The notes below the pieces were generated by a model that was given only the letters and a program-made list of their open reading frames with translations, ran no database searches and was not told the origin of the DNA. A program made the position numbers and the translations under genes. 64,000 bases of DNA from Burkholderia sp. MS389. Lineage in GTDB: Bacteria; Pseudomonadota; Gammaproteobacteria; Burkholderiales; Burkholderiaceae. Shown here piece after piece: positions 45,660 through 56,038 of this stretch. The number at the start of each line of letters is the position of its first letter. Within the stretch, counting starts at the first letter, position 1. The stretch is from assembly GCF_016899425.1 (NCBI RefSeq), contig NZ_CP045994.1, forward strand, positions 1,240,001 to 1,304,000, given 5' to 3'.

Positions 45660-46940
45660 CTACCGCATCACGGTTCCGGCGCTGTCGAGCACGAAGTCGA
45701 CGCAGAACACGACGAGCCGGCTCTGCGCGCGGATCGCGACGGCGGCCGTATAGCAGTCGCGGCCTTCCGTCAGCGAGAAGTGCGGGCCCATCAGCGCGAC
45801 GCGGCCGGGGGCGGCGATCGCGCGCTGGAAATACGGGCGGCGCGACCAGTTGCTGTGGGTCTCCGGGAATAGCGGGGCGAGACGGGTGACGCTTGCCTGG
45901 CTGTCGTCGGGCGGTGCGCCGATCGACGGCAGGAACTGTTCGCCGGTCTCGTCCGTCACGAACACGCGACGCGCGGCCGGCACCGCGAACACGCGTTGCG
46001 CGGCGTCCTGCAGGTTGCCGCTCGCCGAAAACGCGGCCGCGCCACTGAGCACGAGCCGTTCGATCGCGTCGAAGCCCGGCTGCTCGGCGGCCACCGGCGT
46101 GTGCCGGCGGGCGATGAAGCGCCGCCATGCGGCGTCGAGCATCGCGGGCGCCGCCGCGCTCGCGTGCGCGATCGATGCGTCGGGCTGGCCGAACTGGAAA
46201 CCCTGCACGAAATCGATGTCGGCTTCCATCAGCGCCTGCAGTGCGTCGTCGCTTTCGACGCCTTCGGCCAGCACCATCGCACCGGCCTGGTGCAGCATCG
46301 ACACGAGGTGATGCATGATGCGGCGATCGTCGGCCGAGCCGGTCGAACGCTCGACGAGCGAGCGGTCGAGCTTCACGATGTCGGGCCGCGCCCGCCACAC
46401 GCGGTCGAAGTTCGAGAAGCCGGTGCCGAAATCGTCGATCGCGATCAGGAAATCGCGATGCTGGATCATGTCGATCGTGCGGGCGAGCGCGGCTTCGTCG
46501 CGCGCCGGCTGTTCGATCACTTCCAGCACGATGCGGTTCGGCGGCAGTGCGAAATGCCGGCACAGCGCCTCGACGAACTCGCGCTGCACGAGGCCCGTGT
46601 CGAGCACGCGCGGCGTCACGTTCAGGAACAGCCAGCCGTCGCCGATGCCTTGCGTGACGAAGTTGGCAGTGTGCAGGCAGCGCGCGAGCCGGTCGAGCAG
46701 CAGCGCGTCGGCGTCGCCGCGCGTCTTGTCGAACAGGGCGGTGGGCGACACCAGCGCACCGTTCGCGTCGACGACGCGCAGCAGCGCCTCGTAGCCGACG
46801 ACGCGCTTGTGCGTGATCGACAGCACGGGCTGGAACACGCTGCGCAGTGTCGTGGTGCGATAGGTGGCGAGCCAGCCGTGGGGTGTCGGCGTGAGGCGTT
46901 CGAGCAGGGCGTCGAGCGACAGGTCGCGAGCGGGCTTCAT
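45660..46940 (-). CDS. EAL-domain c-di-GMP phosphodiesterase with C-terminal sensor-like region
   Basis: A 426-residue protein without a GGDEF domain. The EAL domain spans about residues 30-270 with the catalytic set intact: YEALLRV, LNVTPRVL, LEVIEQ, IDDFGTGFSNF, IVKLDRSL, LAEGVES and FVQGFQFG. The C-terminal 150 residues (from about 280) resemble a PDC/Cache-type sensor (WSRRPYFQRAIAAPGRVALM, then DCYTAAVAIRAQ) but with no membrane segments, so a cytoplasmic ligand would be sensed. It is expected to hydrolyse c-di-GMP. No cyclase is adjacent. Confidence 0.88.
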   Translation of the reverse strand: MKPARDLSLDALLERLTPTPHGWLATYRTTTLRSVFQPVLSITHKRVVGYEALLRVVDANGALVSPTALFDKTRGDADALLLDRLARCLHTANFVTQGIGDGWLFLNVTPRVLDTGLVQREFVEALCRHFALPPNRIVLEVIEQPARDEAALARTIDMIQHRDFLIAIDDFGTGFSNFDRVWRARPDIVKLDRSLVERSTGSADDRRIMHHLVSMLHQAGAMVLAEGVESDDALQALMEADIDFVQGFQFGQPDASIAHASAAAPAMLDAAWRRFIARRHTPVAAEQPGFDAIERLVLSGAAAFSASGNLQDAAQRVFAVPAARRVFVTDETGEQFLPSIGAPPDDSQASVTRLAPLFPETHSNWSRRPYFQRAIAAPGRVALMGPHFSLTEGRDCYTAAVAIRAQSRLVVFCVDFVLDSAGTVMR

Positions 46941-47437
46941 GTCAACGGTGCCCGGAAGCGGGCGGCGGGGCGCCGACGCCCCGCCACGCCGATGCAGCCG
47001 CATGCGCAGGCGGACGCGAAAGAACGTGGGGCATCGAAACGCCTTCTGCGGATAAGTTTTCCGAGTGTAACGGGATTGCCGCGGCGCGCGTATCAGGGTA
47101 ACTCCAGACGCAAACGGTACACCGCGATTCCGCCCGTGCGCAGCGGTGCGTCGACTGGCGCCGCGTGCATGCGTCCGGTGCATGACCGTCGCGAAACGAA
47201 GCGTGTGACGGCGGAGATGACAATCCCGGCAGCGCGGCGGCATGACCGTGCGTCGATGCCGCCCGATGCGCAGGCGGGTACGGGAAATTCCGGCGGCCAA
47301 CCGCCGCCGTCAGACGAATGAAACGAATGCCCGCGCACCGCGGTGCGATCGGTGGCGCATCGGCCAACCCGCGTCGCGTCGCCACCGGCAGCGCCGCGCG
47401 ACCGGCGGCGGTCCGTGCGCGCCCCGCGCGCCGATCG
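46941..47437. other. intergenic stretch without recognisable gene
   Basis: About 500 bp between two minus-strand genes. Open frames here have no ribosome site and read as shadow sequence. It presumably contains the promoter of the EAL gene and the end of the EamA transcript; I see no strong terminator or operator. Confidence 0.5.
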
Positions 47438-48364
47438 TCAGGTCGCCTCGCCGCCGCGCGGTCGGACGCCCGGAATCCGCTTGATCACGCCGGTGGCGAG
47501 CGCGGTGCCGACGAGCACGATCACGCAGCCTTCGATCATTACGGCCGACACGTGTTCGCCGAGGAACAGCGCGCCCCACAGCAGCCCGAACACGGGAATC
47601 ACGAACGTGACGGTAATCGCGCGGGCGGGCCCCACATGCGCGATCAGGTAGAAGAAGATGAAATACGCGATGCCGGTGCACGCGACGCCGAGCGCGAGCA
47701 CCGCGCCCCATGCGTGCACGCCGACCGGCGCGGCCGGCCACGTCGCGATCGCGAACGGCAGCAGCAGCACGGTCGAGCCGATCATGCTGCCGGCTGCGTT
47801 GACGAGCGGATCGACGCCGCTGAGCTTGCGTTTCGTATAGTTGGCCGCGATGCCGTACAGCAGCGTCGCGCCGAGTGCGGCCGCCGCGGCGAGCGCGGTC
47901 GCGCTGGCGCCCGTGTCGCCATGCGCGTTCGCGACCTGGTTCCACACGAGCGTGAGCACGCCGGCAAACCCGATCACGAGGCCGAGCGCGCGTGGCAGCG
48001 ACAGCTTGTCTTTCAGCCACAGGTAAGCGACGAGCGCGCCCCACAGCGGCGTCGTCGCGTTGATCACCGACGTCAACCCGGCCGACAGCGTCAGTTCGGC
48101 GAACGCGAACAGGCAGAACGGGATGCCCGAATTCAGTGCGCCGACGACGAACAGCGGCCACGCATGACGGCGCAGCCGGGCGCCGAGATCGGCGGGTTTG
48201 AAGCGCGTCAGCGCGAAGCCTGCGAGAAACAGCGCGCCGATGCCCACACGCAGCGCCATCAGCGGCGCGACGCCGAAATCGACGACGCCGACCCGGATGA
48301 ACAGGAAGGATGCGCCCCACAGGGCGGCTAGCACGGTCAGCAGGAAAGCGTTCTTGGGCGACAT
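47438..48364 (-). CDS. EamA/DMT-family transporter
   Basis: A 308-residue, ten-TM drug/metabolite transporter made of two EamA repeats. The first starts LLTVLAALWGASFLFIRVGV, and the second has LGVACTGIAYFIFFYLIAHV and TVTFVIPVFGLLWGALFLGE, the standard repeat signature. Start is the ATG of MSPKNAF; the open frame extends upstream without conservation. Substrates of this family include amino acids, nucleosides and other metabolites. None is indicated here. Confidence 0.87.
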   Translation of the reverse strand: MSPKNAFLLTVLAALWGASFLFIRVGVVDFGVAPLMALRVGIGALFLAGFALTRFKPADLGARLRRHAWPLFVVGALNSGIPFCLFAFAELTLSAGLTSVINATTPLWGALVAYLWLKDKLSLPRALGLVIGFAGVLTLVWNQVANAHGDTGASATALAAAAALGATLLYGIAANYTKRKLSGVDPLVNAAGSMIGSTVLLLPFAIATWPAAPVGVHAWGAVLALGVACTGIAYFIFFYLIAHVGPARAITVTFVIPVFGLLWGALFLGEHVSAVMIEGCVIVLVGTALATGVIKRIPGVRPRGGEAT

Positions 48365-48516
48365 CGATCGGCGAGGGCGGGGACGGGATGCGAGGAATCT
48401 TACACCGCGCGACCGCGCCGTCGTTTCATGATCGGATGAAACGACAAGAAACGGGAATTTCGCCGGTTTGCCGCCGGGCGGCGGCCGGCCGACCGCGTGC
48501 GGCGCGGCCGGTCGGA

Positions 48517-48771
48517 TCAGTGATGACGCCAGCCGCCGCGTCCGCCGAAGCCGAAATTGAGCGACAGCGCCGGGCCCCAATAACCGCCCCATGCCGGCGC
48601 ATACGCAGGCGCCGGATAGTAGTAGGCGGGGGCCGGTTCGACATACACGGGCGCGGGCTGTACCGGCACCGGCGCCGCCGTGTAATAGCCGCCCGGATAA
48701 TAGCCGTACGGGTAATAGCAGCCGGCAAGCGTCGTGCAGGCAAGCGCCGCGGCGACGAAGGTCCTGTTCAT
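48517..48771 (-). CDS. small tyrosine/proline-rich lipoprotein
   Basis: 84 residues. The signal peptide MNRTFVAAALACTTLAGC ends in lipobox LAGC, and the mature part is rich in Tyr, Pro, Ala and Gly (CYYPYGYYPGGYY, then PVYVEPAPAYYYPAPAYAP), ending GFGGRGGWRHH. The ATG follows GGAGACAC at good spacing. Such Tyr/Pro-rich lipoproteins are common in Burkholderia, and no function is established from sequence. An envelope or surface role is plausible. Confidence 0.78.
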   Translation of the reverse strand: MNRTFVAAALACTTLAGCYYPYGYYPGGYYTAAPVPVQPAPVYVEPAPAYYYPAPAYAPAWGGYWGPALSLNFGFGGRGGWRHH

Positions 48772-48901
48772 GATGTGTCTCCGGCGGAGCCGGCTATCGG
48801 CAGATGCTTGTAGCTTAGGCCGAGTACCGATGACACGGCATGAAAAACGGTAACCGATCATTTCCGGGCGCAGCGGCCGCGCCGGTTCCGGCAGGACATA
48901 C

Positions 48902-48935
48902 GAAAACGGCGCTTCCGCACCGCGGAAACGCCGTT
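48902..48935 (-). terminator. terminator of the glycine-zipper lipoprotein gene
   Basis: AACGGCG (48905-48911) pairs with CGCCGTT (48929-48935), with a second stem TTCCGC/GCGGAA inside. On minus it is followed by a four-T tract. Confidence 0.55.
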
Positions 48936-48990
48936 GGACCGGCCGGCCTGCGGCTGGGCGACGACGCCCAACCGGCCGATGTCGGACTCG

Positions 48991-49203
48991 TTACTTGCCG
49001 ACCTGGTTACCGATGATGCCGCCGGCCGCCGCGCCGCCCAGCGTCGACAGCGCGTTGCCGCCGATCGCCGCGCCGGCGACGCCGCCGACACCCGCACCGA
49101 TTGCCGTATCACGCTGGCGTCGCGACATCGAATCGCAGGCCGACAGGCTGGCCACCGTCGCGACGAGGAGCGCGCATACCCCAAAACGCCGAATCGAGTT
49201 CAT
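48991..49203 (-). CDS. glycine-zipper lipoprotein (OsmB-like)
   Basis: 70 residues. The signal peptide ends at lipobox LSAC (about residue 23), and the mature part is a glycine-zipper hairpin (AIGAGVGGVAGAAIGGNALS, then LGGAAAGGIIGNQVG), as in OsmB and 17-kDa-antigen relatives. The ATG has AAGGACAACG upstream; a longer frame is not supported. Likely an outer-membrane lipoprotein of the stress or envelope-stability type. Confidence 0.82.
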   Translation of the reverse strand: MNSIRRFGVCALLVATVASLSACDSMSRRQRDTAIGAGVGGVAGAAIGGNALSTLGGAAAGGIIGNQVGK

Positions 49204-49368
49204 GATCGTTGTCCTTGTGGTAGTGAACGGAAGGCGCACGACCGGCTGGCGGCCGCGCATGTCCCCAATCTACGCGCCGCCCCGCGCTGCTGCTGTAAGG
49301 ACTTGTTAAGGCTCTCGCGGTTTCGTAATCAATTGTTTCGGGTCCGCCGGCAGGCACACGGCATGCGC

Positions 49369-49394
49369 AAAAAAGCCCGCTCGAAAGCGGGCTT
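49369..49394 (-). terminator. Rho-independent terminator of thiC
   Basis: GCCCGCT (49375-49381), CGAA loop, AGCGGGC (49386-49392); on minus six Ts follow. It sits 40 bp beyond the thiC stop. Confidence 0.88.
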
Positions 49395-49435
49395 CAGGCA
49401 TCGCCAAAGGGGCCGGTGCGGCCCGCTGCGCGCGC

Positions 49436-51607
<2,172 letters not shown>

Positions 51608-51684
51608 AGGGCACACGATACACCGGCTTGGCGGCGGTTTCAACCGGGTCCGAAGCCGATGTCGGCGGGCAGCGGGCGGGGCGC

Positions 51685-51716
<32 letters not shown>

Positions 51717-51890
51717 TGCGCCGCAGCAGGCGCGGCCGTCTATCCGCCGTGGCGCCCGGAACAGAAGGAGCGGGCAGTGCAGCATTTCCGTCCGTTGTTT
51801 CCCGTTTCGAAAAAATTTTCGACATCGCTGTCATTTCCGGCGGCGTCCTCCGTCTATTCGGCTCCCAAACCCATGTATCGGAGAGATGTC

Positions 51891-52145
51891 ATGAAAAACG
51901 TATTCCTTGCCGCCTGCGTCGCCGCACTTGCCACGATCGCAACGGGCGCCCATGCGCAGAACGATGCGATGTCGAAGGACGGCATGTCGATGTCGAAGGA
52001 CGCGATGGGCCACGACGCGATGGCGAAGGACGGCATGAAGAAGGACGGCATGAAGAAGCATGCGATGAAGAAGGATGCGATGGGCCACGACGCGATGAAG
52101 AAGGGCGACGCGATGAAGAAGGACGCCATGAGCCCGTCGAACTGA
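51891..52145 (+). CDS. pentapeptide MXKDX repeat protein, exported
   Basis: 84 residues. Signal peptide MKNVFLAACVAALATIATGAHA, then a mature part made of M-x-K-D-x units (AMSKDG, MKKDGM, KKDAMGHDAM), rich in Met, Lys, Asp and His. This is a named small family of unknown function, frequent in Betaproteobacteria. The Met/His/Asp composition would allow metal binding, but that is inference. The ATG at 51891 follows GGAGAG (51880). The next two genes on the same strand encode a cytochrome b561 and a molybdopterin oxidoreductase, probably one unit. Confidence 0.82.
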   Translation: MKNVFLAACVAALATIATGAHAQNDAMSKDGMSMSKDAMGHDAMAKDGMKKDGMKKHAMKKDAMGHDAMKKGDAMKKDAMSPSN

Positions 52146-52221
52146 CGAATGCGTGCGGGGCGCGGGCGGCCGGTCATCGGCGCGCATCGCGTCCCCTCGC
52201 CTCATTCCGGGAGTCATCATC

Positions 52222-52857
52222 ATGCAAACGGTTCCTGTCACCGATCGTGCGAGCGTGCCGCCGCCCGCGCCGACGACGATCCATCCGCGGTGGGTGCGCG
52301 CGAGCCACTGGCTCAACGCGCTCGCGGCGATCCTGATGGCGCTGTCCGGCTGGCGCATCTACGACGCGTCGCCGATCTATCCGTCGTTCACGTTCGCGCA
52401 CGGCATCACGCTCGGCGGCTGGCTCGGCGGCGCGCTGCAATGGCATTTCGCGGCGATGTGGCTGCTGGTCGGCAACGGGCTGTTCTACCTCGCGATGTCG
52501 ATCGCGACGGGGCGCTTCGCACGCAAGCTGCTGCCCGTGACGCCCGCGTCGGTGTGGCGCGACGTGCGCGCCGCGCTCGGCGGGCGGCTGTCGCACGACG
52601 ACCTGAGCGTCTACAACGCGGTGCAGCGTGCCGCGTACCTGACCGCGATCGTCGATCTCGTCTTGTTGGTGCTGTCCGGGCTCACGATCTGGAAATCGGT
52701 GCAATTCCCGTTGCTGCGCGAGCTGTTCGGCGGCTACGACAACGCGCGTATCGTGCACTTCTGGGCGATGGCGCTGCTCGTCGCATTCGTCGTCGTTCAC
52801 GTCGCGATGGCGTTGCTGGTGCCGCGCTCGCTGCTCGCGATGCTGCGCGGCCGCTGA
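52222..52857 (+). CDS. cytochrome b561-family membrane protein
   Basis: A 211-residue di-haem cytochrome b type protein with about four or five membrane segments. Histidines that may hold haem lie in RASHWLNALAAI, FTFAHGITLGG, WHFAAMWLLVGN and VHFWAMALLVAFVVVHVAM. The ATG at 52222 has GGGAG upstream. It lies 27 bp before the molybdopterin oxidoreductase gene and is a likely electron-transfer partner for it, carrying electrons across the inner membrane. Confidence 0.87.
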   Translation: MQTVPVTDRASVPPPAPTTIHPRWVRASHWLNALAAILMALSGWRIYDASPIYPSFTFAHGITLGGWLGGALQWHFAAMWLLVGNGLFYLAMSIATGRFARKLLPVTPASVWRDVRAALGGRLSHDDLSVYNAVQRAAYLTAIVDLVLLVLSGLTIWKSVQFPLLRELFGGYDNARIVHFWAMALLVAFVVVHVAMALLVPRSLLAMLRGR

Positions 52858-52884
52858 CCCGCTTCGCGGGCGAAGGAAATCATC

Positions 52885-53673
52885 ATGTCGGAATCCGAAA
52901 AATCCCGCGGCGAGCCGCGCTGGACGCTCGACCGGAAGTCGCTCGAGCTTGACGTGCGCCGCGAACTCGAGATGCCGTCGCGACGGCTCTTCAACCGGCG
53001 CGTGCTGACGCTCGGCGGCCTTGCGATGCTGACCGGCTGCACGCTGCAGGATGATGCATCGGTCAACACGTTTCTCGAAAAAGTGTCGCGCATGAACGAT
53101 CGCGTGCAGGCGTGGCTGTTCAACCCGAACCAGCTCGCGCCGACCTACACCGAAGCCGACATCACGCGGCCGTTTCCGTTCAACGCGTACTACGGGATCG
53201 ACGAAGTGCGGCACGTCGACGCGTCGACGTACCGGCTGGTGCTGTCGGGCCGCGTGACCGGCAAGCGCGTGTGGACGCTCGACGAGTTGTATGCGCTGCC
53301 GCACGCGGAACAGATCACGCGGCACATCTGCGTGGAAGGGTGGAGTGCGATCGGCCGCTGGGGCGGCACGCCGTTCGGCGCGTTTCTGGCGCGCGCCGGT
53401 GCCGATACGCACGCGAAATACGTCGGCTTCAAATGTGCGGACGACTACTACGAGAGCATCGACATGCCGACCGCGCTGCATCCGCAGACGTTGCTCGCAT
53501 TCGAGTACGACGGCCATCGTCTGCCGCCGGAATACGGCTTCCCGATGAAGCTGCGGATGCCGACCAAGCTCGGCTACAAGAACCCGAAGCACATCATGGA
53601 AATCTTCGTGACCGATACGTTTCCGGGTGGCTACTGGGTCGATCAGGGCTACAACTGGTTCGGCGGATCGTGA
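52885..53673 (+). CDS. exported molybdopterin-dependent oxidoreductase (sulfite oxidase fold)
   Basis: 262 residues of the sulfite oxidase/YedY-like molybdopterin family. The cysteine in ITRHICVEGWSAIGRW is the expected molybdenum ligand, and GRWGGTPFGAFL and VGFKCADDYYESID follow the family pattern. The N-terminus has SRRLFNRR before a hydrophobic stretch ending MLTGC, compatible with Tat export and a lipobox, although it starts about 30 residues in. Substrate is unknown; MsrP-type repair of methionine sulfoxide is one possibility. The cytochrome gene upstream is the likely redox partner. Confidence 0.85.
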   Translation: MSESEKSRGEPRWTLDRKSLELDVRRELEMPSRRLFNRRVLTLGGLAMLTGCTLQDDASVNTFLEKVSRMNDRVQAWLFNPNQLAPTYTEADITRPFPFNAYYGIDEVRHVDASTYRLVLSGRVTGKRVWTLDELYALPHAEQITRHICVEGWSAIGRWGGTPFGAFLARAGADTHAKYVGFKCADDYYESIDMPTALHPQTLLAFEYDGHRLPPEYGFPMKLRMPTKLGYKNPKHIMEIFVTDTFPGGYWVDQGYNWFGGS

Positions 53674-53698
53674 GCGATGCGCGGGGCATGCGCGTGCG

Positions 53699-53980
53699 TC
53701 ATGCGGATTCGCGCACCTGCAGATCGACGCGCAGGCCGACGGCCGCGGCCATGTTCACGAGCGCGTCGAGCCCGAACAGGTTGATCTTGCCGCGCATCAG
53801 GTCGGACACGCGCGGCTGCGTGACGCCCAGCTGCTTCGCGGCTTCGGCCTGACTCAGTTCGAGCCGCGCGATGCGCTGCTTGAGCGCGATCATCAGTTCG
53901 GAGCGCAGCTTCATGTTCGCGGCCTCCGCTGGCTCGCTTTCGATTGCGTCCCAGACGTTCGCGTAACGTTCATTGGTCAT
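53699..53980 (-). CDS. antitoxin, XRE-family (HigA/phage-repressor-like)
   Basis: 93 residues with a helix-turn-helix of the XRE type (RLELSQAEAAKQLGVTQPRV, then SDLMRGKINLFGLDALVNMA). The start overlaps the end of the upstream toxin gene by the ATGA junction, so the two are co-translated in toxin-first order, typical of HigBA systems. It would neutralise the toxin and repress the operon. Confidence 0.85.
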   Translation of the reverse strand: MTNERYANVWDAIESEPAEAANMKLRSELMIALKQRIARLELSQAEAAKQLGVTQPRVSDLMRGKINLFGLDALVNMAAAVGLRVDLQVRESA

Positions 53981-54372
53981 TGTTTCAACTCCATCATCAA
54001 CGACCGGTACCGGCGGGCGGCGAGGTCGATATCGGTCTTGTTCGTGCGCGACGATTGCTTGCGGAAGCAGTGCAGCACGTAGACGGCTTCGGCGAACGTC
54101 GCGACGTAGACGATCCGGAAGGCGCCGCTCGCATCGCGCAGGCGAATTTCCCGTACGCCGATGCCGATGGTGCGCATCGGTTTCCAGTCGTCGGGCGCGA
54201 GGCCACGCTGCACCTGGTCGATCTGGTGGCCGGCTTCGCGCCGCGCGGGCAGCGGAAAGTCGCGGAGATCGGCCAGCGCGGTGCCGACGAAAACGACCGG
54301 CTTCGGCGGAAGAATATCTGAATTATACAAAATCTTGTATGGCGGTGTGAGTATCGGAAAGAGGCTGCTCAC
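53977..54372 (-). CDS. toxin, RelE/HigB-like (phage Gp49 type)
   Basis: A RelE/ParE-superfamily toxin; homologues I recall are about 110 residues. The core runs from PVVFVGTALADLRDFPLPAR, through GVREIRLRDASGAFRIVYVA with conserved Arg, to VLHCFRKQSSRTNKTDIDLA, the family C-terminal pattern. The start is uncertain: the reported frame begins with GTG at 54372 without a ribosome site, while TTG at 54330 would give a length near the family norm. A -10-like TATAAT on minus at 54327-54322 would even imply a start further in. Expected action: mRNA cleavage on ribosomes. Confidence 0.75.
   Translation of the reverse strand: MSSLFPILTPPYKILYNSDILPPKPVVFVGTALADLRDFPLPARREAGHQIDQVQRGLAPDDWKPMRTIGIGVREIRLRDASGAFRIVYVATFAEAVYVLHCFRKQSSRTNKTDIDLAARRYRSLMMELKQ
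54325..54340 (-). promoter_or_regulatory. palindrome overlapping a -10 box before the toxin-antitoxin genes
   Basis: ATACAA-AATC-TTGTAT, perfect 6-bp arms. On minus, TATAAT (54327-54322) overlaps its downstream arm. Antitoxin-type autoregulation is the natural reading. Confidence 0.55.
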
Positions 54373-54632
54373 GGCAATGCGCGAGCATGCCGTCCGTCAC
54401 GATAGACGCGCCGCGAAGCGCCGGCGCACTTGACTGGTCGTCCGGCCGATGCTGGATCAACGGCTGCGAATGGCGACGAGGCGGGTCGCCCACGCGCCGG
54501 TTATCCGCCCTCGCGTATCCGGCCCCGCATTTCACCCGTCCTTCGCGCGAAAAATGTCGCGCCGAAACATCAGTCGATATCTTTCAGACAGGTCTGACGA
54601 TGCTTTCGAATCCTTGATGCCATAATGCCGAG
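54373..54632. other. intergenic stretch without recognisable gene
   Basis: Nothing coding is supported between the toxin gene and the EamA leader. CATAAT at 54621-54626 may be a -10 for the plus strand, without a clear -35. Confidence 0.45.
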
Positions 54633-54666
54633 CGTGTGCAGCCGCGCGGTTGCGCACGTTTTTTTT
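54633..54666 (+). terminator. terminator-like hairpin in the leader of the EamA transporter gene
   Basis: CGTGTGCA (54633-54640) pairs with TGCGCACG (54651-54658) with one G-U pair, an inner CCG/CGG stem, and eight Ts following. It lies 170 bp upstream of the gene start and downstream of a -10-like CATAAT, so it could act as an attenuator. No plus-strand gene ends here. Confidence 0.6.
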
Positions 54667-54837
54667 GCCCCGTTTTTGCCCTTTTGCCGCCGCTTGCCGG
54701 TTCTCTTTCGTCGCCGTTCGCACTGCCATGTCGTCCCGCACGTTCGCTCTGCCTTCCCGGTCCCGCATGGACCGTTTGCCGGCATCGCCGGCGCCTTTCA
54801 GCGGAGCACGCGGCGTGACGTGCGAGCGGGTGACTCG

Positions 54838-56016
54838 ATGACGCCGCTCGACCGCCTCCTCGATTTCCTCGCCCGTTTTTCGTTCCGGATCCGCCTGCCG
54901 CAAAGCCGCGGCGGCCGCGTGGCGCTCGCGCTCGTCTTCATCTATTTCGTCTGGGGTTCGACCTACAGCGGGCTGCATTTCGCGCTGCAGTCGTTCCCGC
55001 CGCTGCTGCTGTCGGGGTTGCGCAACCTGCTCGGCGGGATCGGCCTGTTCATCTTCGCGCTGCGGCGCAAGCCCGAGTGGCCGACGCTCGTGGAAATCCG
55101 CAACTCGGCGATCGTCGGCACGATGCTCGTCGCGCTGTCGTCCGGCACGATCGCGCTCGGCATGCGCACGGTCAGCAGCGGGTCGGCCGCGGTGATGGTC
55201 GCCACTGTGCCGCTGTTCGCGACCGTGATCGCGGCGGTGGCCGGGCGGCCGGTGACGAAGGGCGAATGGGCGGCCGTCGCGCTCGGGATGGTCGGCATCG
55301 TCGTGCTGAATTCGGGCGGCGCGCCCGCCGCGAACTCGGCGCTCGGCACGATCTGCGTGCTGGCCGGCGCGCTGTTCTGGGCGGGCGGCGCGCATCTCGC
55401 GACGCGGCTCAAGCTGCCGTCGGACCTGTTCCTGTCGACGTCGCTGCAGATCGGCCTCGGCGGCCTGATGTCGACGATCGTCGCGTGGCTGCTCGGCGAA
55501 CGCGTCGAACAACTGGCCGTCGGGCCGGTGTTCGCGTTCGTGTACCTGATGGTGTTCTGCACGATGGCCGCGTACGTTGCGTACGGCTACCTGATCCGCC
55601 ACACGAGCCCGATCATCGCGAGCAGCTGCATGTACGTGAACCCGATCGTCGCGGTCGCGCTCGGTGCGCTGCTGCTGGGCGAACCGGTGACGATGGCGAC
55701 CGTCGTCGCGACCGTCGCGATCCTCGGCAGCGTCGGATTGTCGTTCGTGTTCGACCCGGCGCGCCGGCCCGCGGCGGCCGCTGCTGCCGGTTCGCCGGCC
55801 ATGGCGGCCGAGCAGGCGGTGACGGCGGACGGTTCGCCTGTCGCCGAGCCGGTCGCCACGCAGGAGGCGGCGCCGATCCTCGCGCCTTCCGCCGTCCCGC
55901 TCGCGGTGCCAACGCCCGCGGCAGTGATGGATCCCGCCGCGGTGATCGACCCGGCCCCGGCGTTCGCGCCGCCGCCCGTCGCCGCGGAGCCGGCCGCGTC
56001 GCGCACCGACGCGTGA
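54838..56016 (+). CDS. EamA/DMT-family transporter with Ala/Pro-rich tail
   Basis: A 392-residue, ten-TM transporter. The repeats open at VALALVFIYFVWGSTYSGLH and, in the second half, LGTICVLAGALFWAGGAHLA, followed by SPIIASSCMYVNPIVAVALG. Similar proteins include RhtA/YedA-type exporters of amino acids and analogues. The final 85 residues or so are a low-complexity Ala/Pro/Val tail, unusual for the family. The ATG of MTPLDRLLDF is chosen; the frame continues upstream through the terminator-like hairpin, which argues against a longer start. Confidence 0.85.
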   Translation: MTPLDRLLDFLARFSFRIRLPQSRGGRVALALVFIYFVWGSTYSGLHFALQSFPPLLLSGLRNLLGGIGLFIFALRRKPEWPTLVEIRNSAIVGTMLVALSSGTIALGMRTVSSGSAAVMVATVPLFATVIAAVAGRPVTKGEWAAVALGMVGIVVLNSGGAPAANSALGTICVLAGALFWAGGAHLATRLKLPSDLFLSTSLQIGLGGLMSTIVAWLLGERVEQLAVGPVFAFVYLMVFCTMAAYVAYGYLIRHTSPIIASSCMYVNPIVAVALGALLLGEPVTMATVVATVAILGSVGLSFVFDPARRPAAAAAAGSPAMAAEQAVTADGSPVAEPVATQEAAPILAPSAVPLAVPTPAAVMDPAAVIDPAPAFAPPPVAAEPAASRTDA

Positions 56017-56038
56017 CGCCGCGGTGGCCCGGTCGTGC

